Assembly (NCBI GenBank): GCA_015679605.1
Contig: JAAAVE010000124.1
Location: 1-31,679, forward strand
Reading direction: 5' to 3'
Length of the DNA stretch: 31,679 nucleotides
DNA from: Podila epigama
Lineage: Eukaryota; Mortierellomycota; Mortierellomycetes; Mortierellales; Mortierellaceae
This document shows, one piece after another, positions 1 to 9,500 of the stretch. The first letter of the stretch is position 1. Every line of letters starts with the position of its first letter. Position numbers and translations under genes: made by a program. The notes beneath the pieces are model-generated. The model did no database searches. It worked only from the letters and a program-made list of their open reading frames with translations, and was not told where the DNA came from.

Positions 1-198
1 TTTTTTGGAAAAGAAATGTCCATCCCTCTTTTGATTTTCCACTTTTTTCCTCGCTTTGCTCATTATTGACACTTTTATCCCTCGCCACTTTTCTTGGTCG
101 TTGTTGTTTCTCATACATTGGATCGTCCAAGATAAACACTATTCCTTTTTTTTACATACTTTTATATCCTGTGTACCCTGCATACCCGTGTTGACGAC
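1..198 (+). promoter_or_regulatory. Promoter and 5' leader of the first gene
   Basis: This AT-rich stretch has many T and TC runs, typical of fungal leaders. It holds a TATA-like ATATCC context near 160-168, about 35 bases before the chosen ATG at 199. The window may start inside the upstream intergenic region, so its far edge is unknown. No open frame enters the gene from here. Confidence 0.4.
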
Positions 199-3100
199 AT
201 GAAGCCATTATTGGAACTAGAGGGTTCAGCAACTACACTCCAGAGGTTCAGATCAGCACACGGCTCGACCACTCTCTTGAAAAGTCTGCCCACCCACCCT
301 AGCCTCGATGACAATCCTCAAGAACGCCATATCTTTTGGACTGAAATCAAGAATGCCTTTAAAGGTATCGATTTCCTAAAGAGCAGAAACAGGACTAGAG
401 TTCTCTTTGCTGTTGACGAGGATTATCAAATGTAAAGTTTTTTTTTCAAAGTACCCTTTTTTTTTCTTTCACTGACTTCAACAAACAAGAAATATGTACT
501 TGGACCCTGTACCTGAACTATCCTTCTTCTCTTCACTTGTTTTTTCCGTAGTTCTAAACCGCTGAGGGTAAAGCATAACCCATACGCGGAGTTCACAGTC
601 ATTTTGAAGGAGGCTATTCTCATCAAAGACGAGGAATCCACTGACGAAAATCCAGCTGGACATGAGGGCGTTGCTGGCACGGACACTGACCAAGCCAGCG
701 AAGCGATCGCCAACGAAATTGAGCTCGCAAAGATCAGGCGTTGTGTCAAAAGATGTGAGAGCCTGCTCAATTACGCAGCCGAAGCACAGTTCGAAGAAAG
801 AAAAAAGTTCCTTGTCATCTTGGCCAACTTGGAATTCTTTCAAGAAAAGCTTCATGCGCGCTTAGCACGCACGTGTCACGGTCAAGATTCCCTACCAAAA
901 GATGTCGACTACGAGACTCAAAAACTCTATGAAGCCATGCTACAAATCGACAAACAGGCACGTCAAGTGGACTTGGTGAACAAGGGCATGACGATCCTCA
1001 GGGGTTGCTCGTGGAACCTTGAACTCGCTGCGCCTCGTCTGTTCATTGCACTGCCCACAGACCTTGACCGCTGGAAGGATGACGATCCGAGCACGCACAA
1101 CTTTCGCGTTTATTACATTTGTGATTTCGACTATTCTGCCCCTTCACATCTTGCGCTTGACCTGAACAGCGACAATGATGCTATCTCACATGCGGATATA
1201 CCCCAACATCTTCATATTGCAGACAACCACGGCTATGCAATCCATCGCACCACAGAATTCTTTCAGCAATTCGGTCATTATATCCAAGCCATCTTGCAGA
1301 TGATCAAGTCTGGGATCTCATATCGCCGTTATATTGTACCCAAAATAGAAACCGCTCGAATCCTCAGCTGTTGCACTTCTTCAGACAAGGATCACCACGA
1401 GCACCACGAGCACCATCACCACCAACCACTTTCCGCCACGACATTAGAGCCCCTTGTTGACAAGGCACTTTTTTATCTTGAGAAGGAACTGCCACCAACA
1501 TTATCTCTCAAAGTATGTCCAGACGCTTCACGCCTGTTTGAGCTAAAGTCATATTTGCATCTGGAAGACGACTGTGATGACGGTTATGGGCGTCTCCATC
1601 GATCCATCTATTACTCGCGCATCAAATGGTTGTGTCCACACCATTTTATGCGCGACCCCGAAACTGGTGTACTAGATGAGCTCATGAATTTCGGCCGACT
1701 GCACGGCGCAAGCATTGACATGCGCAGTAGTTCCATCCGTATCGACCTCATCTCCACGCCACAAGCAGAAGAGTTTAGAAATATTCTCAAGGGAACCAAC
1801 CTGATGTTTGATGTGACGGTCAAGATTGCTGCCTGGGATGCCCCCCGCACACAACTCAGTCAATACCTCCAGCAACTAGCCGAAACAGGCGTCGTGAATC
1901 TCATTGTGGATGGCATCACTATGGACCTCCATCCTCGAAGCCCAGTCCGCTACGGAGGTGATTTTATCGTGGACGTGTCACATACCTGCCAGCTTCAACT
2001 TGTCACAGCAATCAATTACCCACAGCCACACGAACAGCGTCTCTACCTAGAAGGGTCCAGAAAATATACGTATGGACTCTCTTCGGACATGTCCACAGAG
2101 ACAAGGACGATTGCCTGGCTGGACTTGCGCAAGGACATGAATCGGTTCATGCAGCGATACATGGACAGCGAAACCAAGACCACCGAGGATTTGGACACGA
2201 TCACTGAGGCCTTGACCAGCGTATTGGCCCAGCATGGCGTCAAGCATCTCAACGCCATCACGTTCTATAGTCTTGGCGGTGAAGTCTGGCAAGGACCCTT
2301 TGAGGTACGGAACGGTGTTGTAGGTGATCTTGTCGAGACCATCATCCCCAATGCGTTCGAGTTGCCTATCCATGATTGTACCTCGCTTCGTCGGATGACT
2401 GTCAATTCGATCGAGTCGGACCATATCGCAGAACTGCATCATCTTTTAAGAACGAACCGTGGTCTTGCTCAAATCGATGTGCAAGTGAACGAGCGGACAC
2501 TTTTCGAACATATCACTTGTATCTGTGACAACTGGGAGGATGCCTTGGGCTCGTCACTCGAGGTTACATTGTTTGAAAAGACAGCTGGACGCGAGGGTCG
2601 GGTCCTTGCCGTTGTGAAAATCGGTAGGCAGGGTCGAGAGAGGGTTGATAGTGGTACATTCGAGCACTCGGACGAGTTGACAGTGGTGGAAGATGCTGAC
2701 ATGGAGGTGGTAGACAGTAGCTCGGGCTGTGCAGTTTTGGACGTCAGCTCATGGGATTGTGATTATATGACCGGCGCCCTGAAGGATGTTGCGGCCAGTA
2801 TGCTGCTGACTGCGGTCAAATGTCACCCAGGCGTCCTAAGCAGTCTTACCGTGGATACGACTGCATTGACAGAGAGTGGAGCTCTCGCTCTTCGAGGTGT
2901 GATGTTGCGGTCAAGTCTTGAACATTTGAGAATTCTCTGCCATCCTGTCGCCAAACATATGCGTGGCTCTGTCGGACAAATCTTGGACGGTATCCTGTGG
3001 CAGACCCTCAAGTCTCTTGAACTCTCTGGTTATGCGATTGACGAATGGTTACATCTGTGGAGTGCAAAGATGAGTGACCGAGCTCGCCGCAGGGAAGATG

Positions 3101-3372
3101 TATTTGATGTACAGTTCCAGTCCTTGTTGTCCGAGACCAAGCTCTTGCGTCTATGTATCCAAGGAGAAGCAGGAGGTCGACCAACAGAACTCTCTCACAC
3201 AGCCGTGTTGTTTATCCACCAATTGATCTACCTGCATCCCTTACAAGAGCTCGAGATTGTCAACGTGTGTTTTCAAGAGGAGAAAGATTGGAGTCTGATA
3301 ATGGAGGCTGTCAATGACGAGAAACCAGAACTGCTTCGCATTGTCCATCCTTCAAAGGAAGACTTTGTTTGA
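199..3372 (+). CDS. Mortierella-type lineage-specific protein with C-terminal RNI/leucine-rich repeats
   Basis: Exons are 199-431 and 552-3372, giving 1,017 residues. The intron runs from a GTAAAG donor at 432 to a TTCCGTAG acceptor, and the phase closes exactly (AT plus T). The N-terminal block has the pattern FW-EI-NAF, V-F---D, PLRVKH, and is followed by a helical stretch. Around residues 240-340 comes the block APRLFIALP, FRVYYICD, HLHIADNHGY and TEFFQQFGHYI. From memory, this order is the hallmark of a very large protein family in Mortierellaceae. A His-rich tract (HHEHHEHHHH) lies near residues 358-368. WLCPHHF follows later, and the C-terminal third has LSSLTVDTTALT- and LQELEIVNV-type segments that look like RNI/LRR repeats. 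The biochemical role is unknown. A role in signalling or self/non-self recognition is only a guess. Confidence 0.8.
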
Positions 3373-3528
3373 TGAACGCTATTTAATATCGTCATGATAC
3401 CAAGGATTTTTTTTTTTTTTTTTTTTATTTTTTATTCGTGTGTCTGCATCGTTGACCCCCGTCCCCAACACCACCGCAAAAAGGGTTCTGCTAGAGTAGC
3501 AAGTGGTCAATGCCAGCATATTTGTGTA

Positions 3529-3538
3529 AATAAATAAA
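3529..3538 (+). terminator. Polyadenylation signal of the first gene
   Basis: Two overlapping AATAAA hexamers lie about 160 bases after the stop at 3372. A T-run at 3409-3430 precedes them. The neighbouring gene on the other strand ends at 3564, so the two convergent 3' ends share only about 190 bases. Confidence 0.45.
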
Positions 3539-3563
3539 AATTTTTTGATACAATTCCTATTTT

Positions 3564-4533
3564 TTATTCTGCTGGGGATTGTGAAGACTGAGCTGCTGCT
3601 GTTGTTGCAGCTTTCTCGACTTGCTGCACAATCTTTGGCAACCATCGATCTTCTGGAATAGCGCGTGCCCATTCTGGAGGTGGCAGGGAGAACGAGCTCA
3701 TAACCTGAGCGATCGTGTTCAGATCATCATCCGGGATGACTTCTGCAGCTGGTGCAGAGATCTCTGTCAAGTCAATCTCGACTGCGGATGGGATAACAGG
3801 AACTACCGTCGCCAAGGAGCCGTCAGCATTTCTGGTTTGCAGGTAGTTATCGTATCCTTGCCCTTCGTCCTCATCATCGCCATCTCCATTGTTATCGCGG
3901 CCATGATGATCATCCTCGGGATCGCTATCCATCTGACTATAGCTATGAAAGCCATTCGCTGTCGTTGTCTCGTCGTCTTGTTCATCGTCGTCTTCTTCAT
4001 CATCGTTATAGCCCTGTGGAGCACCGTTTTGGTCTAGAGGAATATAACCAAAAGCAACTCTATCGTCTTCTTCATCTTCTTGGTCGCTCATTGCCAGGTT
4101 CTCGTCGAAGGTGTTCCTATGGATGTTGCTACCCTGTGAGATGCGGTCATCATCAGCGCCACGTCTGGATAAAAAGATATAATTCACTTCGTCATTGGGC
4201 TGCTGTGCCAATGCCGCTTCGAAAGCAAGAGAAGGTTGTTGATCGACTATTCGGAACGCTGCAGGGACTGAAAGGCAACTAGGCATTTAAAAAAAGGATC
4301 CAGGGGACGGTCAATGGTGGTCGTTTCATTTGTGATATTCATAAAGAGTAATAGGGCGTGTACTCATCACTTATTATTTTTCCATTGCGAAATTGCATAC
4401 CTTGGCCATGTAATTCATCCAAGTCCAATTCGGCGAGCAGCCGGTCAACAGCTTCGAGTTGCTCTGGAGTTATATCAAAGAAATGGGGTTCGTCGTCTTG
4501 TCCGATTTTGTCCATCTCTTGGTTGGTCTGCAT
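3564..4533 (-). CDS. MEA1: MEA1-like acidic protein
   Basis: Exons are 4533-4401 and 4267-3564, giving 278 residues. The donor is AAG|GTATGC and the acceptor CTTTCAG; leftover G plus TC restores the frame. Two features match animal male-enhanced antigen 1: the FGYIPLDQ block (about 117-124), matching the YQPL-Q block there, and the C-terminal block SLPPPEWARAIPEDRW (about 238-253), matching SLP--VPAWAREI. Between them is a long Asp/Glu-rich linker. The N-terminal exon (ITPEQLEAVDRLLAELD) has no counterpart I know in animal MEA1. The function of MEA1 is poorly defined, even in animals. The start at 4533 was chosen because upstream sequence looks like an A-rich leader. In-frame ATGs at 4623 and 4515 are alternatives, giving 308 or 272 residues. 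Confidence 0.7.
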
Positions 4534-4664
4534 GTTGATGGGGTTTTTGAGTTGATACGATTCTTTTTTATTGTTTTGCTTTAATTTTGGCTGATCCTCT
4601 GGATTGGTCTCGCCCTTAAACAAAAAAATGCTATCCCCACCCCTTCTCTTGGTCTCTCAATTGA

Positions 4665-4736
4665 GCTGCCCACCCTCAATCTTCATCACAACTGTGCTGT
4701 CCACCCTCAATCTTCATCACACGTGCTGTCCACCCC
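4665..4736. repeat. Short tandem repeat, about 2.4 copies of a 30-base unit
   Basis: The unit is roughly GCTG(T/C)CCACCCTCAATC followed by TTCATCACA-(A)CTGT. It occurs at 4665 and 4696, with a partial third copy (GCTGTCCACCCC) from 4725. The copies differ by a few bases. No coding frame is associated with it. Confidence 0.7.
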
Positions 4737-4770
4737 TTCGTCTCAACCCATGTTCATAACTCGAAACAAA

Positions 4771-4917
4771 CACGTTCAGTCCTTTATCCATTTGGTAGAC
4801 TTTTCTTTTTATTTTTATGACTCGACTCTTGGAATGATATACAAAACCAAGTCGTCATTTCTATTGCTCTCTGTGGACGTACGAAACGCTGGTACGAGTA
4901 GTATTCTCATGATTTCC
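4771..4917. repeat. Duplicated segment, copy 1 (copy 2 at 5494-5638)
   Basis: Both copies contain CACGTTCA, then TATCCATTT, then CTCGACTCTTGGAATGA, CCAAGTC, TTTCTATTG, GTACGAAA-GCTGGTA and CTCATGATTTCC in the same order. By eye they are about 80 percent identical, with small gaps. Copy 1 runs straight into the broken PET191 fragment at 4921; copy 2 does not. This suggests a direct duplication of an intergenic segment rather than a coding repeat. Confidence 0.7.
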
Positions 4918-4920
4918 GTT

Positions 4921-4967
4921 ATTTGTTCTCGGAGCAGAGACGCTTCTTGGCACTCAAACCATCGACC
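4921..4967 (-). pseudogene. Fragment of PET191 exon 1
   Basis: These 47 bases match 6125-6171, inside exon 1 of the intact PET191, at 41 of 47 positions and in the same orientation. Read on the minus strand the fragment gives DGLSAKKRLCSENK, against DGLSAKECLRPENE in the intact protein. The conserved cysteine position is shifted and no start, splice site or second exon accompanies it. It is best read as a relic of a duplicated PET191 copy. Confidence 0.7.
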
Positions 4968-5087
4968 CGCGTTTGGGATTCAAAATAAAATAAAATAAAA
5001 TAAAAGCTGTTAGCAAACACAAACTATTTAATAGAAATGAGCGTGTAGATCCACAATAAGACCATTGTCCAGCTCCCTCCCCGGTCA

Positions 5088-5147
5088 GCATGCCAGAGAA
5101 AGGTTTGTCTTTCCGTTAAACACGCCGGAGCTAAAGGAGGCCAACTG
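5088..5147. repeat. Duplicated segment, copy 1 (copy 2 at 5223-5286)
   Basis: Both copies share CCCGGT--GCATGCCAGAGAAA, TTTCCGTTAAACACGC and GAGCTAAAG-like blocks in the same order and spacing. Copy 2 lies about 135 bases downstream. A 13-base inverted repeat flanks copy 2 (5206-5218 and 5299-5311). Neither copy is part of a recognisable gene. Confidence 0.65.
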
Positions 5148-5493
5148 TTTTTTTTTGGACGCTGGTTCTTTTTCATTTCCTTCATTTAGTTACATTGATC
5201 GCCCAAAGTCATTTCATCCAACCACAATCCCGGTTGGCATGCCAGAGAAATCTGAATTTCCGTTAAACACGCTGAAGCTAAAGAAAGCTAGTCGACATGA
5301 TGAAATGACTTGCAAGCGATTGACACCCAGCAAGAATACATTACCCTGCAAAGAAATAAGGACTGATTGAGGTGGAGGGCAAAGAAGAAAGGCACAGTGC
5401 CATAAACGCGACATTTGACCGAAAATTTTCGGATCACGTGATGAGGGAGGGTCTGTCGAGAGAAAGACTCAATCCATCCTAACACTCGATACT

Positions 5494-5638
5494 GGCACGT
5501 TCAAACTCAAAAACGTCCTCTATCCATTTAAGACTAATATATGGCTCGACTCTTGGAATGACAAACAATGCCAAGTCATCAATTTCTATTGTAATTTGTG
5601 TACGAAAAGCTGGTATGAGAAGTAGCTCATGATTTCCA
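5494..5638. repeat. Duplicated segment, copy 2 (copy 1 at 4771-4917)
   Basis: This is the partner of the segment at 4771, with the same block order ending in CTCATGATTTCC. It lacks the PET191 fragment that follows copy 1, so the two copies diverge exactly where that relic begins. Confidence 0.65.
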
Positions 5639-5905
5639 TGGTCCAGCATGGGAGGTGAATTTTTTAGAACTTGTGATCTATGTGTGGTATGTTGTTATAG
5701 TTCTTGGATAGTACCAAGAGGGAAAAAAAAAGATCTTGATAGGTGAGGAAGGAAATGATCCCTACGACTTTGCCATACTGATCCTCGATTGTTGGTTGTA
5801 CTCTGTTCCAACATATCCGGCATCCGATCCATGGCATATATTTTCCTGAGCATCGATAGTTTGTTCGTGATCCTCAAACTAACTTGTCATCCTGTATGTG
5901 TGTGA

Positions 5906-6239
5906 CTATGCCTTGTTGCCTCTGAATCTGGTTCGCATATCAAGCTAATCATTGAAACAAGTGTTGTCAAAAGCGTTAGGTAGGCAAGACCACAAGAACG
6001 AAGATCAATGATACAATGTGCATTTTTTTTCTTTCATGACAAATGGAAATAAAATAACACACCATGCCCCTACGGCACTCAAAGAAACTTTTCTTGATAG
6101 CTGCACATTCTTTTGGCACCCGATATTCATTCTCGGGGCGGAGACACTCCTTGGCACTCAAACCATCGACCAACATGCAATCTGACTTTAGAATGCACTC
6201 GGCCAATTCGGCTCGGATTTCCTTGCAACTTGATGGCAT
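5906..6239 (-). CDS. PET191: Cytochrome c oxidase assembly factor PET191/COA5
   Basis: Exons are 6239-6063 and 5944-5906, giving 71 residues; human COA5 is 74. The intron has donor ATG|GTGTGT and acceptor GATTAG. The protein has the family's paired cysteines: C5-x9-C15, C21-x10-C32 and C45-x9-C55. It then has FFECRRGM and, in the 13-codon second exon, LDMRTRFRGNKA, which matches the family's LD-RARFRG tail. PET191/COA5 is a small twin-CX9C protein of the mitochondrial intermembrane space needed to assemble complex IV, imported by the Mia40 route. The ATG at 6239 sits one base after a TTTTTTGTAG acceptor-like signal, so a 5' untranslated exon is possible. The gene is easily missed because the second exon is only 39 bases. 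Confidence 0.88.
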
Positions 6240-6503
6240 TCTACAAAAAATAACAAGGGTGTAGAGTGAATGAAAAAGCAATGGGAAGGAGCTTTTGTGG
6301 GGAGGGGGGGGACAAAAAGAAGTGGAGAAAGCTGTTTTAAGAAATGCCGAGAAAGATTGTTTTATTGTTGTCCCAAAAGAGCATTGACATCGCCATAGGC
6401 AGTCACATGTTCCCATGCACTTTTAATAAAGGCAAGAACAGTGGGCAAAGTCCTTTTCTTTTTAACATTCCTTTCAGCTCACATTCATGCTTCACTACAA
6501 GGA
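6240..6503. promoter_or_regulatory. Divergent promoter between PET191 and the large gene
   Basis: Only 264 bases separate the two start codons, which face away from each other. The stretch holds a G-run (6300-6311) and an A/T-rich half. No specific factor site can be assigned with confidence. Confidence 0.4.
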
Positions 6504-9500
6504 ATGAATTTGACGCATCGAATTAGGGGAGAGAGTTCAGCTCTTCGCATCAAGGTACACTCTTTTGTCAGGGTTCATCTCAGAGCAAGACTCTAAGAGT
6601 ATCTAACGCGTTGGACAGCAAGTTGCCACAAATTTTATCTAATCCAAAGGTATGCTCCTCACATTGGTACTCATAGATCGAACTAGAGGCAGCTGTACTG
6701 TCTGTGTACCAAGGTCACGATGCCACTGACCTAAGCAACGACAAGGAGGAACCAAGGTTTGTCCTCTATTCTTTTGGCATTCCAGCAGCGGTGGTCATTT
6801 CGAATGCAAGAACTAATTCAACTCAATTCGTTATGACGCGCGCCTTTTTTCACTGTATAGACCTATTAAACGTTTGCTCACGCGAGTCAGATCGATACTG
6901 AGGCAGCATGTCGATCACACTATGGCAAAGAGCCTGATACATGGGTACATGTTTGATGCATGGTCTACTCGTAAGATTCACCGTGCTTTGTCGATTGTGC
7001 CCTACGTAAACACACGTTGGCCATGGAATGCACTAACAGTGATTGCTGATGTATCGTCTTAGGCACGTGCCAGGATGAGTTCTTGAACCTCAACGTACCT
7101 TGGAGGCTATCGACAGACTCTTTTGTCTTTTTGGTAGACGAACTTGATTTGCGGGATGAACTTGCAGCAACTCTCTGGACAACATCTGATCAGGATGCGT
7201 TGCACTATCTCACAATGATACTTTCAGCACACTCGCTTTCGGCACAACTTGCAGAAAGTTTGCTTCTTTGGATTGTAGACACAACTTTCACAGATTTTGC
7301 TCAAGAGAAGGAAGGAATGAAAGGCGGTGATTCAAAGGCATTTTCAAGATCTTTGGCTCTGAGAGCGACTTGGAAGAGTACCTTGGGAACAAGTAGTGAT
7401 TGCAGGTATGCTACCTGGACATGTCTTCCTCGCGTCTTGACCAAGATCATTACTCGGTACTCTTGGGCCAAGTGTAGGTCCGAGTCAGGATATATTGATA
7501 CTCCTATACATGAATTCGTCAATCATATCATTGAGGATTCACAGGACAAGGATTACGCACTCAAGGCTCTCTCGGAGCACATGACCGCGTTTGATTTGTG
7601 GAAAAGACATATGGAGCATCAGCGAGCAGGACCCAAGGATATTTTCACACCTCGGGCAGAATCTACTCCTTCTTGTACCCTCAGAGAAAGAGTGCAAGCG
7701 CGGCTCAGGCAAGATGCTTCTCGCATCTCGAAGAGACCCCCCAAGTCCATAACCGCCCATTCACAGGCAACCGCAGATGCCATCAATTCTCATCAAAAGG
7801 CATTTATCCAAATCTCCGAGGCAGTCCAGACCATGCAAGAGTACCCTGGATGTCCGCCACGGGATATGCTCATCATAAGTCATATCCCAGCCTTCACCAG
7901 CTCTACTAGGCAAGACCTCCGGGCCAACTGCTCTTGGGTCGAGTCTACCATCCAATCAAAGTCAGCTGGTTGGCAGTCTTGTGTCAAGCTAAAGGTTCAG
8001 TTCTATGCAGTCTTTGAGGAATCGTAAGTTTGAATACTTTTTTCTTTCTTTCTGTATTGCATAGTGTGGCACCCTGAGGTCGAAGAGTTGACACAAAGTT
8101 GACCAGTACGAACTAACGATGACGCACACTGTTGTTCAAGGTTGATAAATGAAGCCTTTGCAAATTTGATTTGTGAGTGCCATTTGTACTGGGAGCTCTG
8201 CGCAACTCTAGAGAAGTACCTGCGGCGGCATAGAGTGGATGCAAAGAGAATGACAGCGGAGACGATGCAGGTTGGATGCGAGCTATTGCTGTCTGTCTTT
8301 ACAACAATGGAGGGACTACGACCATTGATAAGAGATAGACTCTTTCAAGTGTCTAGGTAAGATGTTGTATTTTGTTCTGGCAAAGTCCTGTATCATTCTT
8401 GTAACCACGCGTTTTCTCATCCGATGACTATTTCTTTTTCATCGTTCTCGTCTTGTACTTTATCCACGCAGCTCAATATGCAAAGATGCCAGGGCACCAC
8501 TGTTTGGATCATGGAGCTTTTGGAAGCTTGATATTAACGCTCTTCTCACATCCACGCTGAATCAACTGACGGCGTCTGAGGGGTCTTCCTCAATACCACC
8601 ACAGACGCTGGAGGCCCTTACAAAGGTGAGTAAAAATTTTGGGTCTTTACACATTGTGCCATTGTGCTTGAGGGCTATATTCACTCACTGTCCTTGCACG
8701 ATTTTTTCTTGTTCTCACTGTAGCTGTCTCTTATTGCGCCGTACCAAGTTTTATCGAGGATCGTTCTTGCGGCTACTCTCAACAAGGGTCAAAGTCATCT
8801 TTTTTTGCAACTCCTTGCCAATCTCGGTCAGCTGGTCTGGCTGCGGGCGGATAAAGAACAGCCAACTCTTTTGTTACTCGTCATTGCCGACTTTATCAAC
8901 AGTCGACAGTACGATTCTCGTGAAACAGCCATGGGAGGCTTTTCTTGGACACAGCCACATCAGGACAACTTTTCCAAGCTGGTTGAAGGGGCTATGGTAA
9001 CTCGGTCCCGGTCTGGGAATCCGTTGTTGGATCCAGTGGAGTTTATAAGCTACTGTGTTATTCCTCTGCTTCAACAGATGGTCAAAAGCAATGGACTAGA
9101 AAGATCAGGCAGCGCATGTTTTGGTGCCGTTGCAAAGACCGTGTTGGTCATGTATGGACAGGACTCGTTGGCTATTGGAGGAGGGAGACAGAGCATGTTA
9201 GCACACGACGCACACTTTGACCTCTTGTTACTCTTGTTACGCCTTCAGACACTGGAGTGCCCATGGTCGTTGGATCGATTGTGCCAGGAATCGGGGATAA
9301 AGACGAGAGTGGTTCCCAGAAGGGGAGGCAAGGACTTTGAAACTGTCTCCAATATGTGTGAGATAATTGTGAGCAGATTGACATTGGCCGTGGAAGCAAC
9401 ATGGAGCAAGCTGAATGACGAGCAAAAACTGCGTGTAGAAAAGTTTCTCCATGATGTTCAGAACGACGATGCGATTGAAGTAGAATCCGAGTTTTGCGTG

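Larger units (their letters stand above)
4624..5905. other. Gene-free stretch with degenerate duplicated segments
   Basis: About 1.3 kb between the MEA1-like gene and the 3' end of PET191 shows no open frame with domain or splice support. It holds a short tandem repeat (4665-4736), two pairs of diverged duplicated segments (4771-4917 with 5494-5638; 5088-5147 with 5223-5286) and a fragment of PET191 coding sequence (4921-4967). It looks like a scar of local duplication followed by decay. Confidence 0.6.

Noticed and set aside
478-855. Minus-strand open frames over the start of the first gene
   Set aside because: They are shadows of the plus-strand coding exon and intron, without splice or motif support.
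4665-4736. Possible CRISPR-like array
   Set aside because: There are only about 2.4 direct copies with no spacers, in a eukaryotic genome; it is a simple tandem repeat.
6650-6676. 27-base intron (GTATGC to CATAG) before exon 2 of the large gene
   Set aside because: It is too short for the spliceosome. A 122-base intron from 6555 to 6676 with a CTAAC branch-like site gives a better model in the same frame.
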